Origin: Podarcis raffonei
Taxonomy: Eukaryota > Chordata > Lepidosauria > Squamata > Lacertidae
Direction of reading: 5' to 3'
DNA length: 64,000 nt
NCBI RefSeq assembly: GCF_027172205.1
Contig: NC_070611.1
Span: 60,011,979 to 60,075,978, forward strand
Shown: one piece after another, positions 31,085 to 42,560 of the stretch
Layout: each line of letters opens with the position of its first letter
Numbering within the stretch: the stretch's first letter is position 1
Notes under the pieces: model-generated
Told to the model about the DNA's origin: nothing
Database searches by the model: none
The model's input: only the letters and a program-made list of their open reading frames with translations
Position numbers and translations under genes: made by a program

Positions 31085-31234
31085 GGCGGCTCCGCTCTGC
31101 CCTCTAGCCGAGGAGCGCCGCGCTCAGAAGGGAAGCTTGGCAAGCGAGGCGCGGACGGGCTCGTTTCGACGCTCGTGGAAAGCGAAGTGAAGCGGGGCAG
31201 CGAGGAGATCCGGGCGGCTGGCGGTCGAGGCGCA
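31085..31234 (+). other. USP18: Predicted non-coding first exon of USP18 in a CpG-rich block
   Basis: A GC- and CpG-rich stretch, unlike the AT-rich surroundings, ending GGCGCA|GTAAGT with a near-perfect donor. It contains no ATG in frame with exon 2. The 5' boundary is not determinable from the sequence; transcription probably starts between the ISRE and about 31130. Confidence 0.65.
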
Positions 31235-31362
31235 GTAAGTCCCAATTCTTCTCGTGCTCAAACGTTGCATATTCCGTTTGCTTGCTTGTTTTTTTTTTTT
31301 TTTAATATTTCAGCTCTTCGGAGAGAGTCGGTGCTCCACTTGCTTTGGGAAAATAGCGCTGT

Positions 31363-31451
31363 TTGCACGAGACTCTTAGTCCCTGGGTCGTGGGTTCGAG
31401 TTCTGCATTGCAGCGGGGTGGACTAGATGACCCAATTTTGTGATTCAATCC
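31363..31451 (+). mobile_element. Degenerate tRNA-Lys-headed SINE
   Basis: GAGACTCTTAGTCCCTGGGT and GGGTTCGAG followed by a GACTAGATGACCC and GTGATTC tail. It resembles the copy at 47470-47620, is truncated at its head, and sits about 130 bases after the predicted USP18 first exon. Confidence 0.6.
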
Positions 31452-32374
31452 TTAACTTCATTCTACCGGGATGGCTCTTTGCGATCAGGAACGCCTCTCC
31501 AGACTTATCAGCAGGCTGACAAAAACTACTTGTTAGGAAACAAAATAATAGGAAATAGGGAATAGAAAGGAGCCCCAGAGGGTTCAGTGGGTTCACTCAA
31601 AAATTAAAGGGTGCAGGGTTAACTGAGCGACATGGATAAGGGATCATATTTTGCCTCCGTTTTTAACTCAGAAATTGGCATACTCCTATAGCAGAGAAAA
31701 ATTGGTCTGTCCTATTTAAAAGTGCATCATCAGGTGGAGCTGAGAGAGTCTCTTGCTGAAGTCCGTGTTCACCTACTGCTCTCCAGGTGTCTCTGCCTTC
31801 AATTCCCTCCAGCCCCAGCCATCACCAGGCAAAAATTTTGACCCTGGTCTGAATGCTTATGTTGCCCCTACAATGCCACCACTTTAGACCGCGGTGCTTA
31901 TAACTTCACTTCAGAACCACACCATTAACATTTATCTTCTTCCTGATAAGTTAGATCAAAACCCCCAAATTTGCCAGCCAGCCCTGTGATGAGGGGGAAA
32001 GAGAAAGAAATACTCTGAGCATGTGCAGGTTTTCATTTTAAACACACGTACATCATAGCACCATCGTGAACTTCAGAAATAAAATAGCGTTTTCTGTGGC
32101 TGCCCTGGTGCTAAACACATTTGCATGGGAGTAAACACCATTTTGTTGTAGGAAAGGGTAATATATGTTTGAAGTGGAAAAGAATAAAATGTACCTGCAT
32201 GGCCAACTGCTCCAGATATATGACATTAAAGAGAATAAAAATAAGAAATGATGATGCACGATGACCAGCAAGCCCTCTTCTCCCTCCTGGAAAAACAGCA
32301 GCAGGAGCAACAAGAGAGGTGCTTGTTTTGGGAGAAAATTGATTTGCATGTTGTCTACTTGTGTTGCATTATAG
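31452..32374 (+). other. USP18: USP18 intron 1, remainder
   Basis: Runs from after the SINE to the TTATAG acceptor. Nothing recognised. An in-frame ATG at 32248 could be used only if the acceptor is skipped. Confidence 0.5.
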
Positions 32375-32382
32375 TACGTTTG

Positions 32383-32545
32383 ATGGGCCAGAGAGCTGGA
32401 CGTCCAAAGCCAAAAAGGACATTCAAGCTGGAGGAATATCAGACGATGACGGCCGAGGCAGATGAGGAGAGCTCTACAGAGGAAGCTTTGGAGACGTGCA
32501 GCCAGAAGCTCCAAGAGATTTGTGGGATGGCAGACTCAAGAAATG
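32383..32545 (+). CDS. USP18: USP18 coding exon 1 (N-terminal)
   Basis: Acceptor TTATAG ends at 32374 and the ATG follows eight bases later; donor G|GTACTT, phase 1. It encodes 54 residues, basic (GRPKPKRTFK) then acidic (EADEESSTEEA). This part of USP18 is variable between species. Confidence 0.75.
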
Positions 32546-35500
32546 GTACTTTTAATATTTTTCTTACATTTTCATTTCTCAGGGGTGGGGAACCTTAGGC
32601 CTGGGGACTGACTGTGGCCCTCTGGGACTCTCTGTCTGGCCCTTGGCACACACACCTCGGGCCCCACCCTCTCCCAAGCCACGCACCTGTCCCCAGGCCA
32701 CACCCCTCACCAACCCTGCTTCAGACCCTCCTCATATGTTTTTGCCTGGCTGAAATGCGTTCTTGAACTCTGATAAGACTTCTTGCTTGTCTGAGTGGAA
32801 GTTGAAGAGCAGGATGTGAGTGTGTGTAGAAATTACCCTAGAGCGCAACGGTACTTTTATCTTGCTTGTCTTTGGCGATCACTCATAGCCAAGTAAGATT
32901 GTCTTCCATGAACACGGTCTCAACAGTGAGTCCATAAGTGACTGTGGAGTCCAATTCTAGATCCACACGTCCTTCCACAGTGGGGACATAGGTTTCCAGG
33001 AGGGAGTTGATAATGGTGAGGGTTTGCCAAGCATGCCTTCCTCTTAGCACCTTTCTCCCTTTCGTCCTGAGTTCAAGCGTTTTCAAAGCCCACGTCGCCT
33101 TTGGTAAAGGCTCTTCTCAAACTGGAGCGCTCGCAGGCCAGTGTTTCCCAGTTGTCGGTGTTTATACTACATTTTTAAAGATTTCCCTTGAGTCTTTAAA
33201 CCTCTTTTGTTGTCCACCAGCATTATTCTCACCTCAAATGACCAGTTTTGGCTTGTGCATTGTTTTGAAAACAGTGAACCTTTAACGGTGAACTTAATCA
33301 AATTTATCCCCCCACCCCAAGTTTCATATAATTTAGCTTTAGATTCTATGCCTATTTACACTGAAGCAAGTCCACCCCCCCGCATGAAATCTAATCCAAA
33401 GAAAGTGTCCATAGGATTGCAACCATAAGTCAAAAGTGTGTCATTCTCCCTGCCCTTAACCAAATCTGCTTGTCTGGGTGTTGTCTCTTATTTCCAGGAG
33501 CTGTTGGCCTGTACAATATTGGACTAAACTGCTGCCTCAACTCCTTGCTTCAGGTCTTGTTCATGAACAGACAGTTCACTATGATACTCCGGAGGTGAGT
33601 GAGGATTTCCCCACCATCCGGTGCAGTGCTTTGGATCAAAATCTCTTTCTCTAGAGGGCAGTGGGGTGGGGGAAATGCTTAATTCGGGTTGGCATATTTC
33701 ACAGACCAGAGTGTGCACAAACAACAACAACAATAATAATTAAAATAAATAAATAAATTGAAGATTAAAAACCAAACCTCCCCAAACTTGGATAATTGCT
33801 ATAACTTGTAAAAATGCACATAAGCCTCCCAAAAGAGGACATGTCTGGGATTTCCCGGACTTATGGCAACTAGCTTAATTTAAAAATGGAGCATTTTTTT
33901 CCACCCTCCAAGAGCAGTGGTTTGGATTCAAATCACTGTGCTTTTTTTTTTTTAAAGCAAGTGATTTTAAAATCAACATTTGTAGACTCCTACTTAGGAT
34001 TAGCTGAACCCAGGTACAGACAACTTGTACACAGGTACTAGATAGCATTTCTGTGCACTGCTTTGGTTCGCCAGAAGCGGCTTAGTCATGCTGGCCACAT
34101 GACCCGGAAGCTGTATGCCTGCTCCCTCGGCCAGCAGAGCTAGATGAGCGCTGCAACTCCAGAGTTGTCCGTGACTGGACCTAATGGTTAGGGGCCCTGC
34201 TTTACCTTTACCTTTACTAGATAGCATGTGAAGGCCCCTTAGACCATAAGAAGAGCCCTGCGGGATAAGACCCATCTAGTCTGCTTTCCTGTTCTCACAC
34301 TGACCAGTTGAATACCTATGGGAATCCTGCAAGCATGTGAAGGCCCCTTAGACCATAAGAAGAGCCCTGCGGGATAAGACCCATCTAGTCTGCTTTCCTG
34401 TTCTCACACTGACCAGTTGAATACCTATGGGAATCCTGCAAGCAGAACCTGAGTGCAAAAGCCCTCTCTGCACTTTTGATTTGCAGTAACTGGCTTTCAG
34501 AGGCATATCACCTCTAACAGTTGAGGGAGAACAAGCCATCATGGGTAGTAGTTACTGACTGACTTACCCTTCATGAATTTTTCTTATCTGCTTTTAAATC
34601 CATGCAGGTTGCCATAGCCACATCTTGCAAATGCAAATTCCATCGTTTATGGAGTGTGGAAAGCCAACCCTGGCATTTAAACCTTTGCTAGGTTCCTGCT
34701 TAAACTTCCATTTAACGAATGCATTTGCAAGTCATTATATGTGCGATTGCACTTAGTTCTTAAAAAAAAACACCCTTTCCATTGTGACTTTTCTTCAAGG
34801 AAGTGTGGTTAAGATTGCAGGCTTAAAGCACGAGTCCCTGTGTTTTCTGACTGTAAAGTGCGGTGATAGCTTTCCTTCTTTCTGTTGCCAGGATCAAAGT
34901 GCCCTTTGAAGCTGCGGAGCAGAAAGCAAGTGTGCCTTATCAAATGCTCTTGCTTCTGGAGCAGATGCAACGGAGCAAGAGAAGATCTGTGCATCCCTTG
35001 GATCTTGTCCGCTGCCTCTCAATGCACAATGTGAAATGTAAGGAGCAAGTGGAGCCTTTCTGTTCCCCTAGGGAGGTGTCATTTGGAGGGTGGGGGTTGC
35101 TTATAGTTAATAACTGCCCTCCCCCTACAGAACACGTGCAGAGGTGTTTTGATAAACGTCTTCGGAAACGGTAGTCAGGCTGTGTTTGTGGATTGATGGG
35201 GCAAGAATGGAAGGTTGGCTGCTAAAAATATATATAGAGCATTGGAATCTGGAGGAAAGGGGCGAAAATAGAGGAATTTGGGAAAGGCATAAACAAGCCG
35301 TTGTGCTAAATTTTGCTTGCGCCTCTTCCTTTTGTCTAGTGCTTGTTCTGTATGATGCTTCTCAACTCTTCTTGATCCTCTGGAACCTAATTAAGGACCA
35401 AATCACAAACGTGAATCTGGTAAGAGTCCGGATTTTGCAAAGGAAAACATGTTACTTCCACGTTGTATGCAGACACAATGAGTTACCTGCAGAGGCCCTT

Positions 35501-38500
35501 GAAGTATAGCCAAGAATACTTTTGTCCCTTGTTGAAAAATCAGAACTTATGATGCAGGCTTATGTTTGGAGCCCTGCCAGAGAGTTCTGTATAACTCAGC
35601 AAATACATCAGTTAAGGTAGCAGAAATGGGATCAGCTCCCCTGGATCTCTCCCCACCACGGCTACTATTTAGGAAAACATGCAATTGAAATCACACTATT
35701 ATTCTAACTTGCAATATGGCTCTGGGTTGTGCCCTTTTAATTTGCAGAGTTCCCATCACACATAAATACAAAACCCAGAAGCACGTAACAAAGAGTTTGA
35801 TAGCATAAACTTAAAAATACTGAGTACACAACTCTCTCCAGGATCCTTTAATCTGATTCACCTTCCCCTGCCCTGCTCTCCATTTAAAGTACACTGTGAT
35901 CTCCTATTCTGTTTAATAACTTTATAAACAGCTTTTTCATTAAAAAATGGTGTATATAATTAAAAAATAAAATTAATCCAACCATTTTTTTGGGGGGGGA
36001 ACCCACAGCCTAGTAATAAAACAATAGTAAACATAGACAAGAAAGCAGGATAGCCACCATCTTGGATGGCTTTAAAAGAATATTAAACAAATGTCTGCGT
36101 TAGATCTGCTGAATAGAGGATTCTGTAGTGAGACAGATAATTGGGCTTGGTGATGGCTTTCTGCTTGTTTTCACTCTAATGGGCACCAGTTTGAGGCCTG
36201 TCAGTGGAATCATGCAAAGAGCAGTGCTTGTTGACAACACAGAGCACATTATTTATTCGCTTCTGGTTTTCTCCTCCCCTCTCTTTAAGGTTGAAAGCCT
36301 GGCTCTCCTGCACACCATCCAGCTGCAGCAGAACCTAGTGTGTCAAAAGTGCTCAGCTGAAATGAAGAAGGAGAGCAACTTGCTGATGTTCCCACTCCCG
36401 ATGTTTGATTCTGATTCTCACCCAGTCAGGACATTGGTATGTGAAGAGGGTCTCCATCGCACTGTGCTTCATCCTATTTAAGCAAATGGGTCAGAACTGG
36501 GTTTCTAGTGTAGTGCTCCCTTCTGTCCTGTAGAGGGTGTGCTCATATTGAAAGCTTAATATCAACACAATGTTTCTGCTGGGGGAGGGCTCCAGAAATG
36601 GAAAGTGGGGCAGAGGAGGCTAAACAAACAAACAAAACTCCAGAAAGATTGGTTGGGGAGGAAGGGGAAGACTCTTGCTGTACTCAGAACTCGTTGATAA
36701 ATGGTTTCAGATCATTTTATAGGGCTCCACAACCAACTGCACCACCTTGCTTGCTGTGCCTGGGGAGCAGAGCTTTTCTGTAGAGGGATGTTCTGAATGG
36801 AGTTCTGATGTATGGAGAGAGCGAGAGGCTGAGAGTGGAGGGGCTGATCCCCAGACTTCTAGAAATGTGCTTCTTGTTCTTCTTCAACATGTCCAATCTT
36901 AGGAAAACAAAACTTCTGGGGCTGCCAGTGTCTCTCTGTTTCAGTATGTGACAGGGACTGTGCAGGAAATGGAGGCAACTGCCCATACAGTCTCTGTCAG
37001 GCATCATACTGCCATTACTGTGGTCATGGCTTCAAGGTGATGCTCACCTGTGTCAGGTGTGTGCATGTGGACAGGTGGGCCAAAGCAGTGGCCAAGAGGG
37101 CAAAGTAAGAGGCAATGATGATGATATAATATTAAATTTACATACCACTCTTCACCTGAAGATCTCAGAGCAGACAGGTGTGGGAGAACTTTGCAAATAA
37201 GACCTGGTATATGGGTGATGGTGGGTACTTACCTTGTCTGAAGGTAGACTCTGAGACACAATAATCCAGTGTAGTAGCATATCTGAAATCAGGCCAGAGC
37301 CAAAATGGAAGGATTAGCAGAAAACCCCATGGCTGCTGCTCCAGACTCCTTGGATGCAAGTGTAACAACTTTTTTAAAACCTATGGCTCCTACTGGGTTG
37401 AAGACCTGTGTATTTTCCAGAAATACGCACAACGTGCAATTGTGATAACACCTTGTTATCACATCAGGAGCAGGGGGGCTGTTAGATAAAGGCAACTTGT
37501 AGCCCTCCAGATTCTTCTGGATTCTCACTTGCATCAGTTCCATCCAGCAGGAATTCCTCTGGGCACGTGGGACTAATCTATGCTCTTTGCCTTATTCAAT
37601 TCTTCTAGGGAGATTCATTGCGTCGTTTCTTTGCGCCGGAACAGCTGGTGGGTGAAAATGCATGCCACTGCGAACAGTGTGGCTTGGAAACGCCACATCT
37701 ACGGGTAATGTTGCCTTTGAACGTTAATTGGCAATTCAATCCTTGGAGCTTCATGTTGTTTCCATGTTGGATGAGGATATTTGTTCATAGAAGAATCATG
37801 GGGTCTCGCTTTTGGCCATTATTGGCAGGGCATTTTCTTTGAATTCAGAAGGTCCCAGATTCAATCTCTGGCATCTCTAGGTAGGGCTGAAGTTCTGGAG
37901 AGCTGTGGCCTGTCAGGGTAGATGAGACTCAGCTAGATGGAGCAATAGCCTGGCGAGGCATCTTCATGTGTTTCTAAGCTATTTACACCCCAATTCACAA
38001 GGCGGTTCCCACCCTGTATGAAGTGGTTGAGGTGACTGTGGCGTTCACACAGGGTCCCCGGACGTTTGACGGTCTATTGATCCCTGTGCCACCACTGCGA
38101 TCACTTCCCCGCTGCCACCAACCCGTTACTCTTGGGTACACACTGAGTCCAGACAGTTGTTAACATTAAACCAAATAAACAAGTTTATTTTATAAGCATT
38201 AACAAGTTTATGGTTTCAGATAATTTTTCTTGTCAGTTTCTTAATCTTAGTTTCTTTACTGACCTATACCTTCCTAATACCTTCTAACTGATTATCCCAA
38301 CTATTTTAACTGACTCCTCTTAACAGATTCTCTCACTCTCTCACATCAAACTAGCCCAACCCACAGACTTATCCTCCCTCTCCCTTCTCTAACTCCAGAC
38401 AGACTTCTTAACAACTGTAACTCTAACTCCTCCCCTTGGGTTCCTATTGGTTAATCATTTTACACTTACTTAAGCTTTTCCTTATGACCCAGTATGATGT

Positions 38501-41500
38501 CACACACCTAGAAGGGCAAATGCCACAGTGACTAGTGACAATTTGCTAAACATCATTTGGATCCAGATTTTCAGAAGGGTGAAAAGGGCGTGATTTCTCT
38601 GGATCAGTAGTCCCTCCCTTGCTTTGCAACTATTTTATGCTGACCTCTGTATTCCAGTCTTTGTCTTTCATTGTTGGTGTGCATTGATTTTGCAGGGCCT
38701 GAGAGTTACACGTCTGCCACAGACATTGATGCTGCACCTAAAGCGTTTCTGCTGCACAGAAGGCAGCCAGACCTGGAAAATCAGCCATTCTTTAGCCTTC
38801 CCACAGAGCCTAAATTTCAGTGAGATCCTGATGCCAGAACAGTACAACCAGGATGCGCAGGAGGTGGGACACTTACCTGCATCATCATTCACTTCGGACT
38901 TAGAAGGCATAATGAAATGGCCCAAAGCAGGTGTGGAGAACTTCTGGCTCTTCCAACATTGATGAACTGCAATTCCCATCAGGAAGCATGGTCAATGGCT
39001 TGGGATGAGGGGGCTTATAGTTCAGCAATGTCTGGAGGACCACAGATTCCCAACCTATGGGCTAAAGCAGGAGGGTGCCTTGCCTGGACTGAATGTTCAG
39101 GTCCCCTGAGACTGCATCTGTTTTCACCATGGTCACCCAAGTGCTTTCATCACATTCTGGGATAACGTATTCAAGAACTGCAGAGCAATATTAGTCCCAA
39201 GAGTGGAAGATTGCATTTTGTCCACCCTTGTTCCTGTGGACGCTGTTCTAGATGCTCTCAATATTATGAAGCAGGAATTAACAGGTCCCAGAAAGGGATG
39301 TCATTTCAACTTCAAGGTTGCTATACTGTTTGTTCTGCAACAGTATTTGAGGAAGACATTGTTGTCTCCTATCCCCACCCCACAGCAGAAATTCCCCTCC
39401 TTAAGAGGTATGTTCAAGGAAGACATAAGGATGAAGCGCTTTGGTCGGTGGGGAGTCAGAGAAGCACGATGGTCTATTCTCTAAAAAAAGCGGGGAGAAT
39501 AGGTAGTGCTTTTTCTGGGGGTACTCAAGGCTCCGCAGTACTGGCACCTCACCCCCCAATGTTAAAAGTGTGGCACTTACTGTAACAACTTCACGGTGAG
39601 TACCACCGCCTTTTTTCTATTAAAAAAGCACTGGGAATAGGGAATTAGAAGTGCTATGCAACTTAAACAATGGAAAATGGAAAACATTTCTCTAAATTTG
39701 AAATGGAGGTTAAGCCTGCCGAAAATGTTGTTTTGGGTATATTGGACCCCAAAACATTTATTTATTTGATTTGCATTTCCTCCAAGGAGCTCAATGTGGC
39801 ATTCATGGTTTCCTCCCTCCCCATTTTATCCTCAAAACAATCCGTGAAGTAGGGTAGGCTAAGAGACAGTGACCAGTCCAAGATTACCCAATGAGTTTCA
39901 TGTCTGAGTAGGGTCCTAGTCCAACCACGACACTACACTGGATCTTTATCTCAGGAAGGCACTGTCTAATACAGAAAGATACTGGAGGTGTAATGCTGGA
40001 AAGGCCTCATTGAGGCATATGATGTGGTCCTGTCCAGTGATAGTAATTCCCTGTTTTGTATCTCTCCTGTCTTCCATTGAAAATATCTCTCTATGACTCT
40101 TTCCAGGATGATGGGTTGTATGATCTGTTTGCGGTTGTTGCTCACTCGGGATCAGCTAACTTTGGTCATTACTCTGCATACATTTGGAGTCTCACGGAAA
40201 GCAGGTGGTATTGCTTCAACGACTCGAGCGTCTGTCAGGTGAGGAAGGCAGCCTATATGTGGCGTTGTGCCTGCTTCCCTTCCCTTCCACCTCTCCCGGC
40301 AAAATCAGGGTCTGAGATCTAACCACGATGTGTGTCAGCGCATTGAAAAAGGTTGCAAGCCATGCTGGACGATGGTCCAAATCCAGACCTAATTGTGCAC
40401 AAACAAGGAATGGGCATTTGAATGGATGTCAGAATGCACTTCCCATTCAAAGCCATGTAGCACTACAGATAGACACCTCTGATTTATGCTAGTGGTTCCT
40501 GATCCAGCTAGGGCCAGTTGTGAATAACGGTGCAATCCTATACATGTCTACTCAGAAGAAGGTCCCATTGAGTTATGGGACCGGAGTCTTGGGCAATTTT
40601 ATAGATTTTATATATAAAACATGGGTTAATTGGCTTGAGTCTGAAGCAGCCCTAATTAAAAGATAACCAAGTCCAGTAGCAGCAAAAATTACATAGAATC
40701 ATAGATTTGTGGAGTTGGAAGGGATTCCGAGGGTCATTTAGTTCAACTCCCTGCAATACAGGAATCTCAGCTAAAGCATCCATGACAGATGGCCACCCAA
40801 CATCTTTGGGTAATATTTAGAACAAGATGTGTGTAAAAGGTCTTAAACCTCTGCATAGTGGTCTGTAAAGATCTTTACTTTAAAAGTGAATTACACATCT
40901 GCTTAAAAGGTTAACCCAAGATTTTTTCAATTAAAAAAAAATACAGTCATCTATCAGCTGTGTAACAACTTATAATAATTCTCTTCATCTATTATAAGAA
41001 AAAAAGTTTTAATATTAGCTCTATATTTTATGTGCTTTTGCAATGGATGTGAGTGGGGTTTTGAATCTGTCTCATTCACTTGCTCCCTGTACTGTGTATT
41101 CTGCAGGTATCCTGGGATGATGTCAAATGTACCTATGGAAAAGCATATCTCCGCTGGTAAGGCGGGCCAACTGTTTTTTCTCTTAATCCTACTGGAAGAC
41201 CTGGGGGGCGGGTGCTGGAGGAGGCAGTGAAATGAGTATGGCTGGCTGTGTGGAAAACAAAATAAAAAAACCATTGCATTTTGGTTTGGAATGAGCTGGT
41301 TTCAAGATGAGCTTCTTCCACCCTAGGTGTTCATTGTTGGGAAGAAATTGGATCAATGGTCCAACTAGGTATAGGGCATCTTCTTAATCCTGTGTACTCT
41401 TTTGGATAGAGATTTGAGGACTAACTACAGGTTGACCACTGTGCTGTTTGGTTTTGACTTGCTTATATTCTCCTTCCTGTAGGGGTGAAACAGCCTATCT

Positions 41501-41537
41501 CCTGGTTTACCTGAAAAGGAATTGTTGGATGCTATGA
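32383..41537 (+). CDS. USP18: USP18, ubiquitin-specific peptidase 18 (ten coding exons)
   Basis: USP18 removes ISG15 from conjugated proteins and damps type I interferon signalling at IFNAR2. Coding exons are 32383-32545, 33498-33594, 34892-35037, 35340-35419, 36290-36436, 37609-37704, 38696-38863, 40107-40238, 41107-41156 and 41483-41537. Phases join cleanly into 377 residues (human 372). Visible are the Cys box NIGLNCCLNSLLQ, the DASQLF segment, zinc pairs CQKC and CEQC, LPQTLMLHLKRF, the His box FGHYSAYIW and FNDSSVC, and a closing ETAYLLVYLK. The N-terminal 50 residues are poorly conserved, as is usual for this protein. The gene follows TUBA8 as on human chromosome 22q11. The start is the first ATG after the intron-1 acceptor; an upstream in-frame ATG exists at 32248 if that acceptor is not used. 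Confidence 0.95.
32579..32800 (+). mobile_element. hAT-like element end in USP18 intron 2
   Basis: CAGGGGTGGGGAACCTTAGG then GGACTGACTGTGGCCCTCTG, the 5' end of a hAT non-autonomous family. The 3' boundary is not clear. It starts about 30 bases after a coding exon. Confidence 0.6.
32850..33120 (-). repeat. Unassigned interspersed repeat in USP18 intron 2
   Basis: GGCGATCACTCATAGCCAAG, then GTAAGTGACTGTGGAGTCCA-like text. It resembles a LINE-type interspersed sequence I have met in reptile DNA but cannot name. The 67-codon minus-strand frame in it is not a recognised protein. Confidence 0.4.
33498..33594 (+). CDS. USP18: USP18 exon with catalytic cysteine
   Basis: 97 bp after TTTCCAG, ending AG|GTGAGT. 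It encodes GAVGLYNIGLNCCLNSLLQ, matching human GLVGLHNIGQTCCLNSLIQ; the first Cys of the pair is the thiol nucleophile. Confidence 0.95.
34050..34214 (+). mobile_element. Sauria SINE 7, 5'-truncated
   Basis: Only the 3' half (GCCAGAAGCGGCTTAGTC onward) is present, flanked by TACTAGATAGCAT-like repeats near 34037-34049 and 34215-34226. This is typical of aborted reverse transcription. It is in a USP18 intron. Confidence 0.85.
34224..34441. repeat. Perfect 109-base tandem duplication
   Basis: 34224-34332 and 34333-34441 read identically, starting GCATGTGAAGGCCCCTTAGA. The unit is part of a dispersed repeat also seen near 10165-10390. It is recent, or an assembly artefact; in a USP18 intron. 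Confidence 0.9.
34892..35037 (+). CDS. USP18: USP18 exon (VPYQMLLLLEQMQ)
   Basis: 146 bp after TTGCCAG, donor T|GTAAGG. Residues VPYQMLLLLEQMQ match human VPFQMLLLLEKMQ, followed by the PLDLVRCL segment (human PLELAYCL). Confidence 0.93.
35340..35419 (+). CDS. USP18: USP18 exon (DASQLFLILWNLIKDQI)
   Basis: 80 bp after TGTCTAG, donor CTG|GTAAGA. DASQLFLILWNLIKDQI matches human DAAQLYLKLWNLIKDQI, the second USP box. Confidence 0.93.
36290..36436 (+). CDS. USP18: USP18 exon with first zinc pair
   Basis: 147 bp, 49 codons, after TTTAAG and before TTG|GTATGT. It contains CQKC, the first half of the zinc ribbon (human CVDC), then LLMFPLPMFDSDSHPVRTL. Confidence 0.93.
37609..37704 (+). CDS. USP18: USP18 exon with second zinc pair
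   Basis: 96 bp, 32 codons, after TTCTAG and before CGG|GTAATG. It encodes RRFFAPEQLVGEN and the second zinc pair CEQC (human CENC). Confidence 0.93.
37830..37980 (+). mobile_element. tRNA-headed SINE, family unassigned (copy 3)
   Basis: AGAAGGTCCCAGATTCAATC, TCTCTAGGTAGGGCTG and AGCTAGATGGAGCAATAG match the other two copies. It lies in a USP18 intron. Confidence 0.6.
38038..38506 (-). mobile_element. Fossil LTR-like repeat in USP18 intron
   Basis: On the minus strand it opens TGTGACATCATACTGGGTCA, carries AAAATAAACTTG centrally and closes with a CA end. It looks like a solo LTR, family unassigned. No target duplication was confirmed. Confidence 0.45.
38696..38863 (+). CDS. USP18: USP18 exon (LPQTLMLHLKRF)
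   Basis: 168 bp, 56 codons, after TTGCAG and before GAG|GTGGGA. The USP core motif LPQTLMLHLKRF and HSLAFPQSLNFSEIL match human LPQTLTIHLMRF and HSLYFPQSLDFSQIL. Confidence 0.94.
38930..39070. mobile_element. hAT-like MITE fragment in USP18 intron
   Basis: CAGGTGTGGAGAACTTCTGG to GAGGACCACAGATTCCCAAC, same hairpin repeat family. Confidence 0.6.
39845..39950 (-). mobile_element. MIR-like SINE fragment
   Basis: AGTCCAAGATTACCCAATGA, then GTCCTAGTCCAACCACGAC, a decayed version of the same core as 17461-17725. It is in a USP18 intron. Confidence 0.5.
40107..40238 (+). CDS. USP18: USP18 exon with catalytic histidine
   Basis: 132 bp, 44 codons, after TTCCAG and before CAG|GTGAGG. YDLFAVVAHSGSANFGHYSA carries the His box, and RWYCFNDSSVCQ the Asn/Asp motif after it. 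Confidence 0.95.
40694..40815 (-). mobile_element. CR1 3'-end fragment
   Basis: CATAGAATCATAGATTTGTG followed by GAGTTGGAAGGGATTCCGAG is the reversed CR1 3' end. It is short, in a USP18 intron. Confidence 0.75.
41107..41156 (+). CDS. USP18: USP18 penultimate exon
   Basis: 50 bp after CTGCAG and before TG|GTAAGG, phase 2. It encodes VSWDDVKCTYGKAYLRW; the human residues are VSWEDIQCTYGNPNYHW. Confidence 0.92.
41483..41537 (+). CDS. USP18: USP18 last exon and stop
   Basis: After CCTGTAG. It encodes GETAYLLVYLKRNCWML then TGA. The human protein ends ETAYLLVYMKMEC, so the extreme C-terminus is lizard-specific by a few residues. Confidence 0.92.
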
Positions 41538-42560
41538 TTTGATTGGCTCAGGACAACCACAGGGAGGTTGCAATTTTTGTGTCCAGATTCTCCAAATACC
41601 AGATGACTGACTGTGCAGATTTGTGCAAGAGAGTACAAGCGATACGTGAACTCAAAGCACCAAGAAGGGAGACCTTTTGGAAAGAAGGCTCAGAAACACA
41701 CACTTTTATCTGCAATCTGTCTTTGGAAGTTACACAGTGCCTTACTTTCAGACCCTCTGCAGCCGGCTAGTACAGGAGACAGGGCCAGTGGTTTAAGTGT
41801 CTTGAGACTTGTATTTTCATGAGGATACTGAGAATTGTTCTAAGAGAGCTTATACTCCCCTGCCGCCACACACACCCCTCAACACACTTTTCATAAAACT
41901 AGTTCCCAGGATTTTCTGCACAGTTGAGCCAGCTTATATGCAGCATAGAATTACCCTTCATCTCCCCATCCCAACCTCTCTGTTCTACCTCAGCCATGAC
42001 ACTTCTTAGCTGCCCCTTTATAAAGCAGAACCTGCAGGGGGGTAGAGACGATGGCAGATCCTCGCATATCACATGCAATGGGCTTCTGAACCCAAGAAGT
42101 ACAGAGGTTGCCATCTGCTGGGCATATCAAAACCAGCTGCAATATTCAGTCTCCTTTGCTCACACACTAACATGGAAGCATTTACTTATAGTAGGTGGGG
42201 CAATTTTATTTCAGCCATCTGCGTGTTAGATGTTTCTGGGTATGGGTGTCACTAGTAGATGGTGCAACTCATTTAAAAAACCGACTCAAGCATTTGTCCT
42301 ACACATGGTTCAGGCACTCTTAAGCACATTTGATTTCAGTGACTTCAAAACAGGCAATTTAGCATGAGACCACACAATGTAGTTCTGTCTAGCACAGAAA
42401 CATCTGTTTGGATAATCTTATTTTCCTAGTATAGATAGGAGTTGCATAGAATCTCCGTTAGCATCTTATGCCTTAGTCTAGAAGTTAACTGACCTTGTTA
42501 TTTAGTACATATTTTATATAAGCTGCTTGCATGAAAATAAAGCAGTTTATTGTGAAGCAG
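41538..42560 (+). other. USP18: Presumed USP18 3' UTR
   Basis: Non-coding sequence between the stop and the candidate AATAAA at 42536. A segment at 42285-42330 (AAGCATTTGTCCTAC, then GGTTCAGGCACTCTTAAG) matches AKR1-flank sequence at 44403-44445 and 57722-57755, so the tandem duplications may reach into this UTR. Confidence 0.5.
42536..42541 (+). terminator. USP18: Candidate USP18 polyadenylation signal
   Basis: AATAAA about 1 kb after the stop codon, followed within 25 bases by a T- and G-containing stretch. It is the first plausible signal after the coding end. The actual cleavage site is unproven. Confidence 0.45.

Noticed and set aside
32248-32382. Upstream in-frame extension of USP18 starting MMHDDQQAL
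   Set aside because: It is in frame, but a plausible acceptor lies between it and the chosen ATG, and the residues CCIIVRL before it look intronic. Kept only as an alternative start.
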